From Phallus indusiatus (taxonomy: Eukaryota; Basidiomycota; Agaricomycetes; Phallales; Phallaceae): a DNA stretch of 64,000 nucleotides. The translations under genes were made by a program, and so were the position numbers. The stretch is taken from contig JAQFWX010000001.1 in NCBI GenBank assembly GCA_027605045.1, positions 2,852,001-2,916,000 of the forward strand, written 5' to 3'. Numbering within the stretch: the first letter of the stretch is position 1; each line of letters starts with the position of its first letter. This document shows, piece after piece, positions 19,952 through 31,593 of the stretch. The notes under the pieces were generated by a model. It was given only the letters and a program-made list of their open reading frames with translations, did not search any database and had not been told where the DNA came from.

Positions 19952-21699
19952 ATGAATGATAGCATCGCTAATGGTACCTTTACCGGTGGTACGGACATCT
20001 CGGAGCTGATCCAAACAGCATATGTTAGGTGGGTTTGCCATTTCGAATACTTGATAGTTAATTGATTATAGGGCGTTAGTTACGTCACGACACTTATAAG
20101 TGGCGCCATCTTAGGTACTATGCTATCTTCCAACAAGCTATATGAACAGTCAAGCATTTTAAATGCGATCCTAGGCCTGCTTATTTATACTATGATATTG
20201 GCTATACCACAAGAAATGGTATATATGTGGTTATCACCAAAACCCTTCAGCATTCCAAACGTGCTTTATGCTTTTACAAGATATTCAAGTGTTCTCGATC
20301 AGTTAGAGAGTTTTTTATTAAACATGCCAGTAGTAAGCATTATCTCGAGTCGACATACCCGCAAGCAGTGTTTATCATTTCCCCCCTGCAGTCAGAAAGG
20401 TACTAGATATTATAATCACTGAAAAGAGTATGAACTCAAAACGCACCAAGCTCGTGTAATATTTTGGTTTATACAGGGGATGCTGGGGCTATCTTGGGTT
20501 ACACTGGTGTTCAAGGTTGGTGTAGCACGTGCCTGTGAACGTCCTTGAAGATTTCATTTAGGCTTGTTAATCACTCGCGCATACTCATTGTGTCAAGGGA
20601 ACAAGGTCGTGACTATAATCTTGGTCTTATCATTTGGGGGAGGGATTATTTCGAACATTCTTAGTAGGGATCTCTTTGATGGTAAAACACATAATGCAAT
20701 TTTCACCCTTCCTTTTAGTATTAATAACAGGGAACGAATGCCAAAGGTAGAGAATACAATTATAACCCATGTCAAATCTTGTTATCAATTTTATATTAGC
20801 TCTTTTACAGTTCGCGATCCCGTTGTTGGTGGGTCTGAATCAACATTTGGTTACTAACGGGTAATACAATGCAATTTCATCAAGAACTTCTAATCCCCAC
20901 AATCGAAAATATCTTGGTCGTCTTAACTGATCTTGTCGTCTTTGGCGTTTGCCTCTGGAAGGTCTGGGGAACATGGAAGTTAAAAGCATGAAGCCGGCAT
21001 CCAAAGTCACAATGACCTTGTTTCGGTGTTACTCAAACAAAGTATGTTCAAATCACAATCGTTAATGGAGTCGTGTTCACATTATATCGAATTAGGTGTG
21101 TCAAGACTTTGGTAAATTTACACAAAACAAAATGATTCTTATGGCTATTTCATTGTCTTTTATATTCAAGCTTCGTGATTATGTTTACCACCGCTCTCAC
21201 AATTATTGACGGGGTACAAACAATCCAGAACCTGATTGTATTCTGATAAAAGCTGACTTGATAATGCAGTTTAATAATAGTGTAGGCACTCTTTCTCGGA
21301 ATTCAATATCAACTACCAAGTTAATAATTATGGTGCCCTGAATCAGGATGTGGTCAATATCATGGGTGGTATTCAACATTGGTATAGTCATTTCACTCTG
21401 TAATCCAATCTTGCTATTTATCTCCGAGTCTAATTCCAAGTCTTTCGAGTATTTTACTTGCCGATTTCACCTTGGAGCTTCGTCAACAAAATTCCGCGGC
21501 AATTCAAGCCGCCAATATATCATTACCTACTATCCAAATTCGAAGTGTGGCAAATTATATCCACCAATCTATCCTTGTGGAAATGGGGGATCATGGAACG
21601 TCAGTGCATATGAGGGCTGAAGACAACGACGATCTTTCATTTTCGTCTCCGGACATTGGAATCGGATCCGGCGGCGAAGCCTCGTCAGCCGCAGCTTAG
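19952..21699 (+). pseudogene. DUF6533 membrane protein, copy B (frameshifted)
   Basis: Start MNDSIANGTFTGGTDISELIQ. Later exons give YVTTLISGAILG, GLLIYTMILAIPQEMVYMWL, LLITRAYSLCQGNK, the TDLVVFGVCLWKVWGTWKL exon (about 20915-20990), a 16-nt exon at about 21094-21109, FVIMFTTALTIID, DVVNIMGGIQH, and the last exon LADFTLELRQQNSAAIQ to the stop at 21699 (tail ends EASSAAA). At about 20985 an extra A in the run TTAAAAGCATGAAG, compared with TTAAAGCGTGAAAC in other copies, shifts the frame and gives an early TGA. The C-terminal third is therefore probably untranslated. Confidence 0.75.
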
Positions 21700-22059
21700 T
21701 ATGTATTATTGGCACGTACATGATACGCTAGAGAGTATACAGATTCTAGGCTTAAATTTATCCATGAAGAATGTATTTGAAAATTGCCATATGTTATCAT
21801 TTTCTTGTGATGATTTATCATTTCACTCGTGTAAATAAGCATTCGGCTCTGACCTTGCGCAACAAACTTTCACCTCACACGTTCGCTATAAATTGAAGAA
21901 TGTCCTTATATATTACTATATCAGAGAGAGTCAAAGATCGAAATAAGGATAAAAGAGTGAAACAAGAGTCTGGTAAATGTCCGATTACAAGTTACATACG
22001 AGTATTTCCGTACGTAACGCGTGGATGCATATATAGCACATGCAAACTTAGAGTAAAGT

Positions 22060-23235
22060 CGATACAGCCAACGCAGCCCCCTAGCAATGAAGCAAGCGTA
22101 ACACTCAATCCAAAAGAAGACGCAGGATTTGATCCGGGAGAACCAAATCTAGAGGAACTGTGACCCGTCCCAGTTCCAGCTGATCCCATTTCCGATCCAA
22201 AGTTAGGACCAGAAGAAATAGCACCAGAAGTAGTAGAAGTATCAGTAGTAGCAGCGTTGTTAGTCTTGGAAAATTTTAGATAGAGCTGGCTTCGAAATAT
22301 ACGTTATCGTATCTGGACGGAGGTCCGATGACAAAGTCGTTGTAGCATGCGCCTTGGAAGTGGCACGTTTCATTAAAGACCATGGGATTGCCTGCACTGT
22401 AAAATGAGTCAAACTTTGAGGCCATAGTGTTCTGATCGAAAGCTTACAAGTCCCCGCTGGCGTGATATCAAGAATAAGCTGTTGAGAGGCGAAGAACCCG
22501 ACAATATTGTATCCAGAGTTGGCATATTTGGTTGGAAGAGTGGTTCGCCATTTGTGGTGGTATCTAAAATTGTCGTGCTCTCATCACTAATCATGAGCAG
22601 GGGGGATGCTTGAGCGCTGTGCAAGACGAAATATCAATGAAAAGACACGATGACAAACCGAGAGAGCTCAGAGAAGTTTACAACGAAGAACCGAATTGCA
22701 AGCGGCATGAAGATGGGCTACACGAAGCCAGATGAACGAAAGAAAGAACCGAAATCATGTATAAGGCTTGAGCAGTAAGGGCGAGATTGATGTCTTCGAA
22801 TGTGTCCACTTCATTTACCATTGGCCAAGGTGAACGCCTGACTCCATCATGCGGGTCAAGCAATACAATAGATCAGAGTTAGAAACTTTTAGTCTTATCT
22901 CACAAATGAGACGTACCTTCATCCAGACGGCGCATGCAACAGCAGTCCAACACACTTCTCTTGAACGTCAAAATGCGGATAGTATTCCGTTCATCATTGA
23001 ATGGACATTCGGCTTCATTATAATTGCGTTATCGGCGCTGTTGACGAGTGTGAGACTGTTTGCTATTTTGATATCGCTCGATATGAGAATTGTATCGTCT
23101 TTGATTAGATTATCAGCTAAATATGTGGGCATGGAATGTAATCAGTTTACTGCAGTACTTACGGATGACTGAAGCCGAGGACGTACAGTAGTCATGGTAT
23201 GCCCAGAAAATACGGAATCTGTCGTAAATCGTCAT
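22060..23235 (-). pseudogene. GH16-like protein, copy in unit B (best EVDTFE motif)
   Basis: Minus strand. The first segment near 23235 (YDRFRIFWAYH) is followed by a conserved acceptor. SPWPMVNEVDTFEDINLA lies at about 22785-22830. EVDTFE (22812-22795) fits the fungal GH16 catalytic signature E-[IV]-D-x-x-E, where the two Glu are nucleophile and acid/base. Further on are GEPLFQP, FNETCQ near 22370, a Ser/Gly stretch (GTGTSSG type) and a hydrophobic C-terminus near 22070 that could be a GPI signal. The substrate would be a beta-glucan if active. The frame is not continuous between blocks, so decay is likely. Confidence 0.55.
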
Positions 23236-23619
23236 CTGCAAAGGTCAAAGTGAATCTACTGACGTAAATTTTGATCGTCGTATGAGTATTCGCATGGATT
23301 AGCATGCGTAGGTCGTGGGCAAACGCGAGTTCAATGCGTTATGCATTGTGACTGTCACTCACCCACCAGAGCCACCGCCGCGCAAACCCCACACTGCACA
23401 ACACTTCGAAAACGGAAATCAATACTACTCGTCTCATTTCCTGAGTGCCATTATGTTCCAGAACGAGCCGTATAATAATAGCCATTGCCGTTCGTGGTCG
23501 TCGTGGTCGATGGTAATCACTGAAACTCCCCGGGATTTGTCGGTGACTCTCGCTAAAATTACAGTGCAAGCAATCCTAACAACTAACTCCGACAATTATC
23601 GCTTTAGCTGAGCACACAC

Positions 23620-24720
23620 GCCTCGCAACGATGTCCTCTTCGCCTGATCCTCCAACGGCCCAGCCCCTTGATCATACTCTTCAACGACATAGCTCGTTCA
23701 ACTCGGCCTGAGTCATCATCGATGCGTAATCTCCCCTACCTTTGCACTGTCACTTCCATCCATGCCCGTCGCGAACGGTGGTAATCACTGAAACTTCCGG
23801 AACGTTTCTTCAGGACTCTACAGACAAACCATTGTCGATGGGCGAGTGTGTACACGTGTAAGCCCTCAATTTCGCCCAAATTACAGCGAGCAACTCAGCA
23901 AGCAATTGCTACTATAGCACACCTGTATCCCAACGAGATCTCTCTCCCACACATTCCGAACTCAGTTTCACTCTTCTAATACATAGCCCCTTCAACTCGG
24001 TCACCCTAGCACTCGTTCCCAGCCATCCACCGTCACTTGCACCCATTCGACGACTTCGTCCAATTCCGCTACCCAACCTTAGAACTTTGAAGCCAGAGCT
24101 AGGGACGATTGACGTCGTTAACTGAAAGGGAAAGTTCTGGCCAGGGCGCACCGCAAATATGAAAATGGGAACAGGAGGGTCATTGTCTATGCTATCCAAC
24201 GGGGGCGGCCGTCGCTATTTGCGGGAATGTAGATGCGGCGGCCTTTAATGAAGGTGTGTTTATTCTCTCATGCTGCTACCCTATCATATTTGATATAAAA
24301 TCAAATATTTTTGCGCTACTGTGACTCCGTCAGTCCACCACACTTCTACACGTACAGCCCGACCTCCTCGCACCATCAACGTTTCAACCCTTAAGATCAA
24401 CGCGACTTTGCAAGACGGTATTTTAATCTTGCGTGTTTTAAAACCTACCGAGGACCAGGGTTCCTTCAGACTACGGATTCAGGAGATCCCTGGCGTAGTC
24501 AACAACGGCATCATTTTTCGGTACTTCAATCTGGATATTCTTCAATTCACTTCTTGTCTCTCGGCCCATCGTTTCTCGCATTTGAATTCACGTACCGATG
24601 GGCGGACTGTTTTCCTCCACATTGAATTTCTTTACTTTTTTGGGTACGTTTTTTTCGTAGTTAGGATTTCTTATTACCATGCTTATTCGTATTTAAGCAA
24701 CGTTTGAATCAACATTTAAG
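23620..24720 (+). pseudogene. Hsp20-like relic, unit B spacer
   Basis: The frame from about 24321 carries TLKINATLQDGILILRVLKP followed by TEDQGSFRLRIQE (about 24380-24480). The pattern LP..V.A.KI.A.L.DGIL.L.V matches the C-terminal strands of the alpha-crystallin domain. The upstream part (about 23620-24240) aligns with the N-terminal part in other units. Small heat-shock proteins are cytosolic holdase chaperones. No continuous frame spans the whole domain. The 24321-24700 frame of 128 aa is the longest Hsp20 remnant in the window. Confidence 0.55.
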
Positions 24721-25433
24721 CGGCCGTCTTATCAAACAGATACTGAAGGCAGGCTGATCGTGAGCATGGTAGCCTACCTTAGCCTACCTGCGCTTTCGTG
24801 TTCAAAAGGGAACGAGCTCTTACCAATATAAGTAGATGTAATTGGGATGGAATGTAAGGTTTCAGCAATTGAACCAGCGTGATGATTATTCCTGATACAT
24901 TTTTTGCAGGCAAGAGGCTGTACTGGTAGAAGCCTGACGATAGCACGTCAATTATAGTACATATTCGCAAATCGCAATCCACAGTCCAGTCATCTATCCC
25001 CCGATACCGCCTCCCATACATATCTGATAATACTTTCACAATATTTTAATAACGGGACGCGGATGCGGACATGAAAAATGGATCTCTCTTTGCAGACTTG
25101 TTGCCCAAGGAAAGTTAGTATTTCGTTAATCTACCCTCTATGCAAAGCGTCAGTTCTCATTCGTTAAGAACAGGTGATAAAATGTTAGAATGCGATGACA
25201 ACTCGTGTGACGACTCCTAGCCGTGCGGGTAAAGGGGAAATCCGTGCAATGAATTTTGGCAAACCTTTAACGTTGGATTTTTTTTTGTTTCAGATAGATA
25301 TAGTACCTCTTAACGACGAAAAATAAGGATCATATCTTGCTTGAAGTAACGATGATGAGAATGCGCTGAAAAAGTTGATGATCTTGCTATGCTACAAGTC
25401 CTTCGTAGTACGTACACGACGCTGTTGGTATAT
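24721..25433. other. Spacer before DUF6533-C
   Basis: Non-coding. Holds the conserved block seen in other spacers around GACGACGAAAAATAAGGAT(C/G)ATATC and ends where copy C begins abruptly. The usual exon 1, exon 2 and their upstream flank are missing. A minus-strand frame at 24779-25039 has no recognisable domain. Confidence 0.4.
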
Positions 25434-25900
25434 AGGTTGGCTATACCACAGGAAATGGTGTATATAGTGCTATCGCCAAGGCCTTTCAGTATTCCAAACT
25501 TGCTTTATTCTCTCACAAGATATGCAAACGTTCTCAGTCAAGCACTTGATTTCTGGGCAGAATTTTTGCCGGTAAGCATCGCCTTCAATTGTGCAAGGTT
25601 GTATTTACTTCGTTCTTTAAACTTGGAAGGTAAGATATCATAATCATTGTAGAAATTATGAATGTAAAAGGCACAAAGGTTGTGTAATAACGTGGCCTAT
25701 TACAATGTCGTGGAAGTCTTGGGCTACGTTGGTGTTCAAGGTTGGTGTAGTATATGCTCATAAACTTCCTTGATGATTTCGTTTAGGCTTGTTGATCACT
25801 CGAGCATACGCATTGTGTGGAGGAAGCAAGGTCATGAATGTAATTTTGGCTCTCTTTTTTGCGGGAGGGCTTACTTCGAACCTTTATGGTAAATACCTCA
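25434..25900 (+). pseudogene. DUF6533 membrane protein, copy C (internal fragment)
   Basis: Only the exon with LAIPQEMVYIVLSPRPFSIP (25434-25575) and the exon with LLITRAYALCGGSKVMNVIL (25787-25890) remain. The left side starts without exons 1-2. At about 25915 the sequence jumps straight into the 3' flank (TCCTTATATATTAGTATATCA), losing the whole second half. A deletion between the gene body and its 3' flank explains this. Confidence 0.75.
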
Positions 25901-26079
25901 GGGTCTTTGAGGGAGAACGTCCTTATATATTAGTATATCAGACAGAGTCAAAGATCGAAATAAGAATAAAAGAGGGAAACAAGAGTCTGGTAAATGTCCG
26001 ATTACAAGTTACATACGAGTACTTCCGTACATAACGCATGGATGCATATATAGCACATGCAAACTTAGAGTAAAGTTGA

Positions 26080-27239
26080 TACAACCTACGCAGCCCCCTA
26101 GCAATGAAGCAAGCGTAACACTCATTCCATAAGCGCAGGATTTGATCCGGGAGAACCAGACCTGGAGGAACTGTGGCCCGTTCCAGTTCCAGCTGATCCC
26201 GTTCCCGAATTAAATTTGGGACCAGAAGAAATAGAACCAAGAGCAGTAGAAGCATTAGTAGTAGTAATATTATCGTTATTCTGGAAAATCTAGATAGAGT
26301 TGATTTCGAAATATACGTTATCGTATCTGGACGAAGGTCCGATGAAGTCGTTGTAACATAGGCCTTGGCACGTCTCATTAAACACCATGGGATTTGCCTG
26401 CTGAATGAAACTAAAATTGAGGCCACGGTATTCTAATCGAAAGCTTACAAGTCCCGCTGGCGTGAGATCGAGAATAAGCTGTTGAGGGGCGAAGAACCCG
26501 ACAATATTACATCCCCAGAGTTGGCATAGTTGGAAGAGCGGTTCGCCAATTGTGGTGGTATCTAAAATTGTCGTGCTCTCATCGCTAATCATGAACAGGG
26601 GGAATGCTTGAGCGCTGTGCAAGACGAAATATCAATGAAAAGACACGATGACAAACCGAGAGAGCTCAGAGAAGTTTACAATGAAGAACCGAATTGCAAG
26701 CGGCATGAAGATGGGCTACACAAAGCCTGATGAACGAACGAAAGGACCGGACTCACGTAGAAGGCCGAGTTGAGCAGCAACGGCGAGATTGACGTCCTCG
26801 AATGTATCCACTTCTTTTGCCATTGGCCAAGGTGAACCGTCCGCCTGACTCCACCATACGGGTCAAGCACTACAATAGATCAGAGTTAGAAACTCTTAGT
26901 CTTATCTCACAAATGAGACGTACCTTCATCCAGACGGCGCATGTAACAGCAGTCCAACACACTTCTCTTGGACGTCAAAATGCGGACAGTATTCCGTTCA
27001 TCATTAAACGGAAATTCAGCTTCATTATAATTGCGTTATTGGCGCTGTTGACGAGTGTGAGACTGTTTGCTATTCTGAATTCGCTCGGTATGAGAATTGT
27101 ATCGCCTTTGATTAGATTATCAGCTAAATACGTGGGCATGGAATGTAATCAGTTTACTGCAGTACTTACGAATGACTGAAGCCGAGGACGTACAGTCATG
27201 GTATGCCCAGAAAATACGGAATCTGTCGTAAATCGTCAT
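26080..27239 (-). pseudogene. GH16-like protein, copy in unit C
   Basis: Minus strand. First segment near 27239; a segment with NDERNTVRILTSKRSV near 27000; a GT donor at about 26923; then SPWPMAKEVDTFEDVNLAVA at about 26770-26830, which keeps both putative catalytic Glu. Then NIVGFFAPQQLILDLTPAGL near 26470-26520, NPMVFNETCQGLCYNDF near 26340-26390, and a Ser/Gly tail near 26140-26250. It is very similar to the unit B copy. Blocks lie in different frames, so it is probably inactive, though unmodelled introns could restore part of it. Confidence 0.55.
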
Positions 27240-27559
27240 CTGCAAAGGTCAAAGTGAATCTACTGACGTGAATTTTGATCGTCGTATGAGTATTCGCATG
27301 GATTAGCATGCGTAGCCACGCAATTTTTTTAAGTCTGTCGTCTGTTGAGGTTGAGTGGGTCGTGGGCAAACGCAAGTTCAATGCGTTACGCATTGTGACT
27401 GTCACTCACTAGAGGAACCACCACCGCGCAAACCCGACACTGCACAACACTTCGAAAACGGAAATTAATACTACTCGTCTCATTTCTTGAGTGTCATTAT
27501 GTTCCAGAACGAGCCGTATAATAGTCATTGTCGTTCATGGTTGTCGCGGTCGATGGTAA

Positions 27560-28230
27560 GAGTCTAAGAGAAGGTGCGAGCTCGCGCGCGCCAGAGCACA
27601 TCGCAGATTGCTCTCCACGCCATCGCACTCAGGCTGGGTGACATCCAAGCGTCGTCACCACCAATATTTTTCATCGTTCTTTTGCGCTCTCCACCCCACC
27701 CTTACGCTTGCTAGAGCACTACACGGAACAGTCTCGTGTCACTCCGAGAGACGACGTACGAATTCGCCGAGCAAGCCCGCCCACCCGGCGGTCTTGTTCA
27801 GGGTTTCTGCAGCTCTTCCCCAACCTACCACGGACACCATCACGAGGAGCGAGACGAGGCAGGACCACTGAAACTCCCAGGACATCACAATAATCAGAAC
27901 GCCAATGCCAATGTCACTGAACGGGCTTCCTCCGCTGTTAGAAGTGGGGTACAGCGACCTCTGATGAAGGTATATTCACTATCTCACGCTGTCACCTTGT
28001 CTTGAAGTCTAATGTACTGAGGAAGCCGCCAAATTAGATTCTTTTGCGTCTGCCGTAATTTCGTCTGTCTAAATGGGACTTCGTAGACTCATCCCATATT
28101 CTGGTTATCTCGTGTTGTTGACGCCAAAGCTGACGCAACGTTGCAAGACTTATCTAAGCTCACTGATGATCACCCGTCGTTTTCTCGCATTCATATCCAT
28201 GTGTCGATAAGCGGATTGTGTTTTTCAGTG
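27560..28230 (+). pseudogene. Hsp20-like relic, unit C spacer, with GC-richer 5' part
   Basis: The stretch 27560-27890 is GC-richer than its surroundings and open in all three plus frames, which suggests old coding DNA. NNQNANANVTERASSAV (about 27885-27935) and a TEEAAKLDSFASAV-type segment (about 28017-28060) match the middle of the Hsp20 relics elsewhere. Then comes GACGCCAAAGCTGACGCAAC (VDAKADA type) before a TTGCAAGAC end. Frameshifts separate the pieces. Confidence 0.45.
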
Positions 28231-29839
28231 CACGTCATTCTTTTTTCTTCAGGTATGCTCATCAGTATTGAAGTGATGTTCAAATTAGGACAAAAGCGGC
28301 CACTGAAAGGATACTTAGGGCAAGTCGATCGTAAGCGTGGTAGCCTCTGCCTGCACAGTCGCGTTACGGAAGGACCGAGCTCTTACCAATCTGGGTAGAT
28401 GTAATTGGGACAAAATGTAAGGCTTTATTTAAAAGATGCACTCTCCTGACCAATGCTGAACGCAAGAACGCGCATCGTCATAAAGGTCGAGCACCAGTGT
28501 GGTGATTATATCCCTGATGTACTTGTACATCCAATTAAGAAACTTAAAGAGTGCTGTATTAGCGGAGGGTTGTGCCTATTAAGAGTGCATGAAGTTCCCA
28601 CTAGCGCATCATGGGAGGTGCAAATATAGAGCCGCCGATCATCGACAATCATTCAGGTTGTCAAGATTCACAATATTTTAATAGCGAGCGAATATGAAAA
28701 GTGGATCTCCCTTCGCAAACAAGTTGTTGCTTGAGGAAGGTTACTATTTCGCCAATCTGCCTCTTCAAAGTGTTGTTACTTATTCGTGTTTATAAAATAG
28801 GTGATAAGATTTCCCGCTATGTCAAAAAACGACAACACTTGCGTGACGATTCCAAGTCGTGGAGGTAAAAGGAGAAATCCGCAAATTGAGTTCAGGCTGT
28901 TCAAAGTCCATTGGTTGTGCTTTGTTCCAAACGAATAAATATAATACTTCTTGACGACGAAAAACAATATACTGCTTGAAACAACGATGATGAGAACATA
29001 TTGGAAAAGTTGATCTTGCTATGTTGGTACCTACATAAGGCTTAAGAAATCAACAACATCAAAAATCGACTTATCGAGGCGTTCCCTGGACTCATTTTTC
29101 ATCGCTGTTGGGCCGAAACAGAGCTGAGGCTTGAGGGCTTGTGAGTCCTGTCCAGATATTAATTGACCTTCTGGGCTGATGAATAATGGGCATTCATGCG
29201 GCCGGCAACAGTCATCATCACCAATCATCGTCATGGTTGATGATCGTCATCGTCCATCAATCGTGAAGGTCTCGGTCCCCCCGAAGCACAATGTGGGTCC
29301 TATACTAATCAGTAATCTGGGTAACGTTGTCCGGCCTTTCCAGCCGTTCTCAAATTTTCTAAGTCAGTCTGGGATGTCAGAGAGTGGTTGAAAAGGTCGG
29401 ACAAAATTGTCCAGGATAGGCTAAATGCGTCAAAGGGCTACTGAATTCCTAGCCAGTCAAACTTACCCGTCCAATGATTACTTTTCAAATCCGGCCATTT
29501 ATTCTTCTAGAACCGTTGGGACTCGGTCTTTGTCATTGATCAGAGCACATTCACAAATAAGGTGGGTGGCAAAATCTGCAAAATGACCTTAATCGAGCTG
29601 AGGATAGAAATTTGAAGAGACAGATGGGTTGTTGATGAAGATATTTTTAGAGAACGGTATTTTAAAATCATGCAGTTACGGCTGACAAGATCAATGTGGA
29701 CATCCTCTCTTGCCTTAGCTCGGTTGGGAGTGTCCATTAAAAAGCGCGTGTTCGTTCCTCTTATGCTTGGTCTACAACTCAACCCAAAAGCTACATATCA
29801 ATTCATCTTCACACCATTTCACTTCCCACTTGAAAGGAA
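28231..29839. other. Spacer before DUF6533-D
   Basis: Conserved with the spacers before A and I. It contains the block GTAAGCGTGGTAGCCTCTGC with CGCGTTACGGAAGG, an unidentified conserved block near 28440-28620, and the immediate DUF6533 upstream region. One 117-bp insertion lies at 29305-29421. No convincing gene seen. Confidence 0.4.
29305..29421. mobile_element. 117-bp TA-flanked MITE-like insertion
   Basis: Copies A and I have GTCCTATAAATG(C)G here without interruption. In this unit 117 bp is inserted with TA on both sides (29303-29304 and 29422-29423). The arms TTGTCCGGCCTTTCCAGCC and its partner near 29390-29408 are inverted with about 16 of 19 matches. The left end ATCAGTAATCTGGGT resembles the end of the foldback at 62180. 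Confidence 0.6.
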
Positions 29840-31593
29840 ATGAACAATAGTATCGCCAATTCTACCGTTATCAGCAGCGTGGACATCTCCGAATTCATTC
29901 AAACAGTGTATCTTAAGTAGGGTTCTATCTTGAATATTTGACATTAAGTGAATTAATTATAAGGCATTAGTTATGTCACGACGCTTATAGGGTGTGCCCT
30001 TCTAGGTAAGTTGTCTCATTTCCAACAGGCCAAATGAACAGTCGAGTTTAATGGTACAATCCTAGGTCTACTTATTTACACTACGACATTGGCTATACCA
30101 CAAGAAATGGTATATATGTGGCTGTCACCAAAACCTTTCAGCATTCCAAATTTGCTTTATGCCTTTACAAGATATGCAAGTGTTTTGGATCAAACACTTT
30201 TTTTTGGGTCAGGCTTTTTGACAGTAAGCATTAGTCATGAAGTTACAGTGCCCACAAGCAGTGTTTACAACTTTTTCTTTGCAGTCATCAAGGTAAGACA
30301 TGATAATTATTGCAGGTTATGAATTTAAAAAGCACAAAGTTGGTGTATTATTGTGAATAATACACAAGGTGTTGTAAATACGTTGGCATATGTTGGCATT
30401 CAAGGTTGGAAAAGCATATAGCCTATGAATGTCCCTCAAAATATTTGTTCAGGCTTGCTAATCGCTCGAGCATATTCATTATGTGAAGGGAACAAGGTCG
30501 TGACAGTAATTTTGGTTCTATTTTTGATGGGAGGGTTTATTTTGTCAATTTACTGTAGGGGTCTCTTTGGTGAAAATACACAAACGAATTTTCACGTTTT
30601 TCTCTAGTAGTGATAATAGGGGACAACTGCCAAAGGTATGGAGTGGATTTATAGGTCATCTGAAATCTTGTTCTCAATCTTGACTTAGCTATCACTCCGT
30701 TCGTAGCTCTACTTGTAAGTCTGAATAAACATTACTGGTCACTAATGATAAGTCTAAAGACACCAATATGATTTCATCGAAGTACTTCCATTGTTTTTGG
30801 TCGCCAATATCTGTACTATGTTAACTGATCTCGTTGTGTTTGGCATTTGCTTATGGAAGGTCTGGGGCACGTGGAAGTTAAAGCGTGAAACTGGCATTCA
30901 AACTCGCAATGACCTTGTTTCAGTAATACTCAGACAAAGTATGTTGGAATCACATCGTGAAGACAGTTACTTATATTTAATTAGCCGTCTCGAGGTTTAG
31001 GTGAATCTGAACAAAGAAGAATCATTCTTATGACTGAATTATCTTCTTTCAAGTTTTGTGATTATTTTTTCTGTTAGTCTCGCAATTATTGTTGAGGTAC
31101 ACTCAATTCAGAATCTCCTCGTATTCTGTCAGAAACTGACTTTTAAATGCAGTTTAATAATACTGTAAGCACACTTTTGAATCGGAATTAAATATCAATT
31201 ATCACATCAATAATTATGTGTCCTGAATCAGTATGCGATAGATATCATGGGTAGTATTCAACAAAGGTATAGTCGTTCCTCCTCCCATATCAATCCCATC
31301 ACCCATTTCCAATTCCAAGTCTTTCGGCTATTTTAATCGCCGATTTCACCTTGGATCTTCGTCAACAAAATTCTGCAGCAATTCAAGCCGCCGATATAAA
31401 ATTACCTACCATTCAAATACGAAGCATAGCAGATTATATACACCAATCCATCCTCGTGGAAATGGGGGATCACGAAACATCGGTGCATGTGAGGGCTGAA
31501 GATAACGACGGTCTTTCGACGGAGTCTCCGGATGTTGGAGTCAGATCCGGTGGCGAAGCGTCAGCTCAGTACGCTTTAGCTTTGGATATATGA
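29840..31593 (+). CDS. DUF6533 membrane protein, copy D (best exon structure)
   Basis: Proposed exons: 29840-29916, 29971-30005, 30066-30223, 30369-30404, 30453-30554, 30608-30635, 30689-30714, 30783-30938, 30985-31000, 31054-31096, 31153-31164, 31232-31266, 31320-31593. All introns are GT..AG. Phases agree except between 30223 and 30369, where a tiny extra exon (near TCATCAAG, about 30286) may be missing from my model. The product is about 330 aa with about seven TM segments; motifs are LAIPQEMVYMWLSPKPFSIP, FTRYASVLD, LLIARAYSL, NICTMLTDLVVFGICLWKVW and LSAILIADFTLDLRQ (the DUF6533 end motif). The acidic tail follows. The usual TAG stop is CAG, adding 8 residues (QYALALDI). Function unknown; a plasma-membrane sensor is only a guess. 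Confidence 0.75.

Noticed and set aside
29540..29782. Minus-strand ORFs conserved upstream of DUF6533 (also at 62302-62535)
   Set aside because: They are antisense to the 5' flank that is conserved because the units are recent duplicates; they show no domain and are broken in other units.
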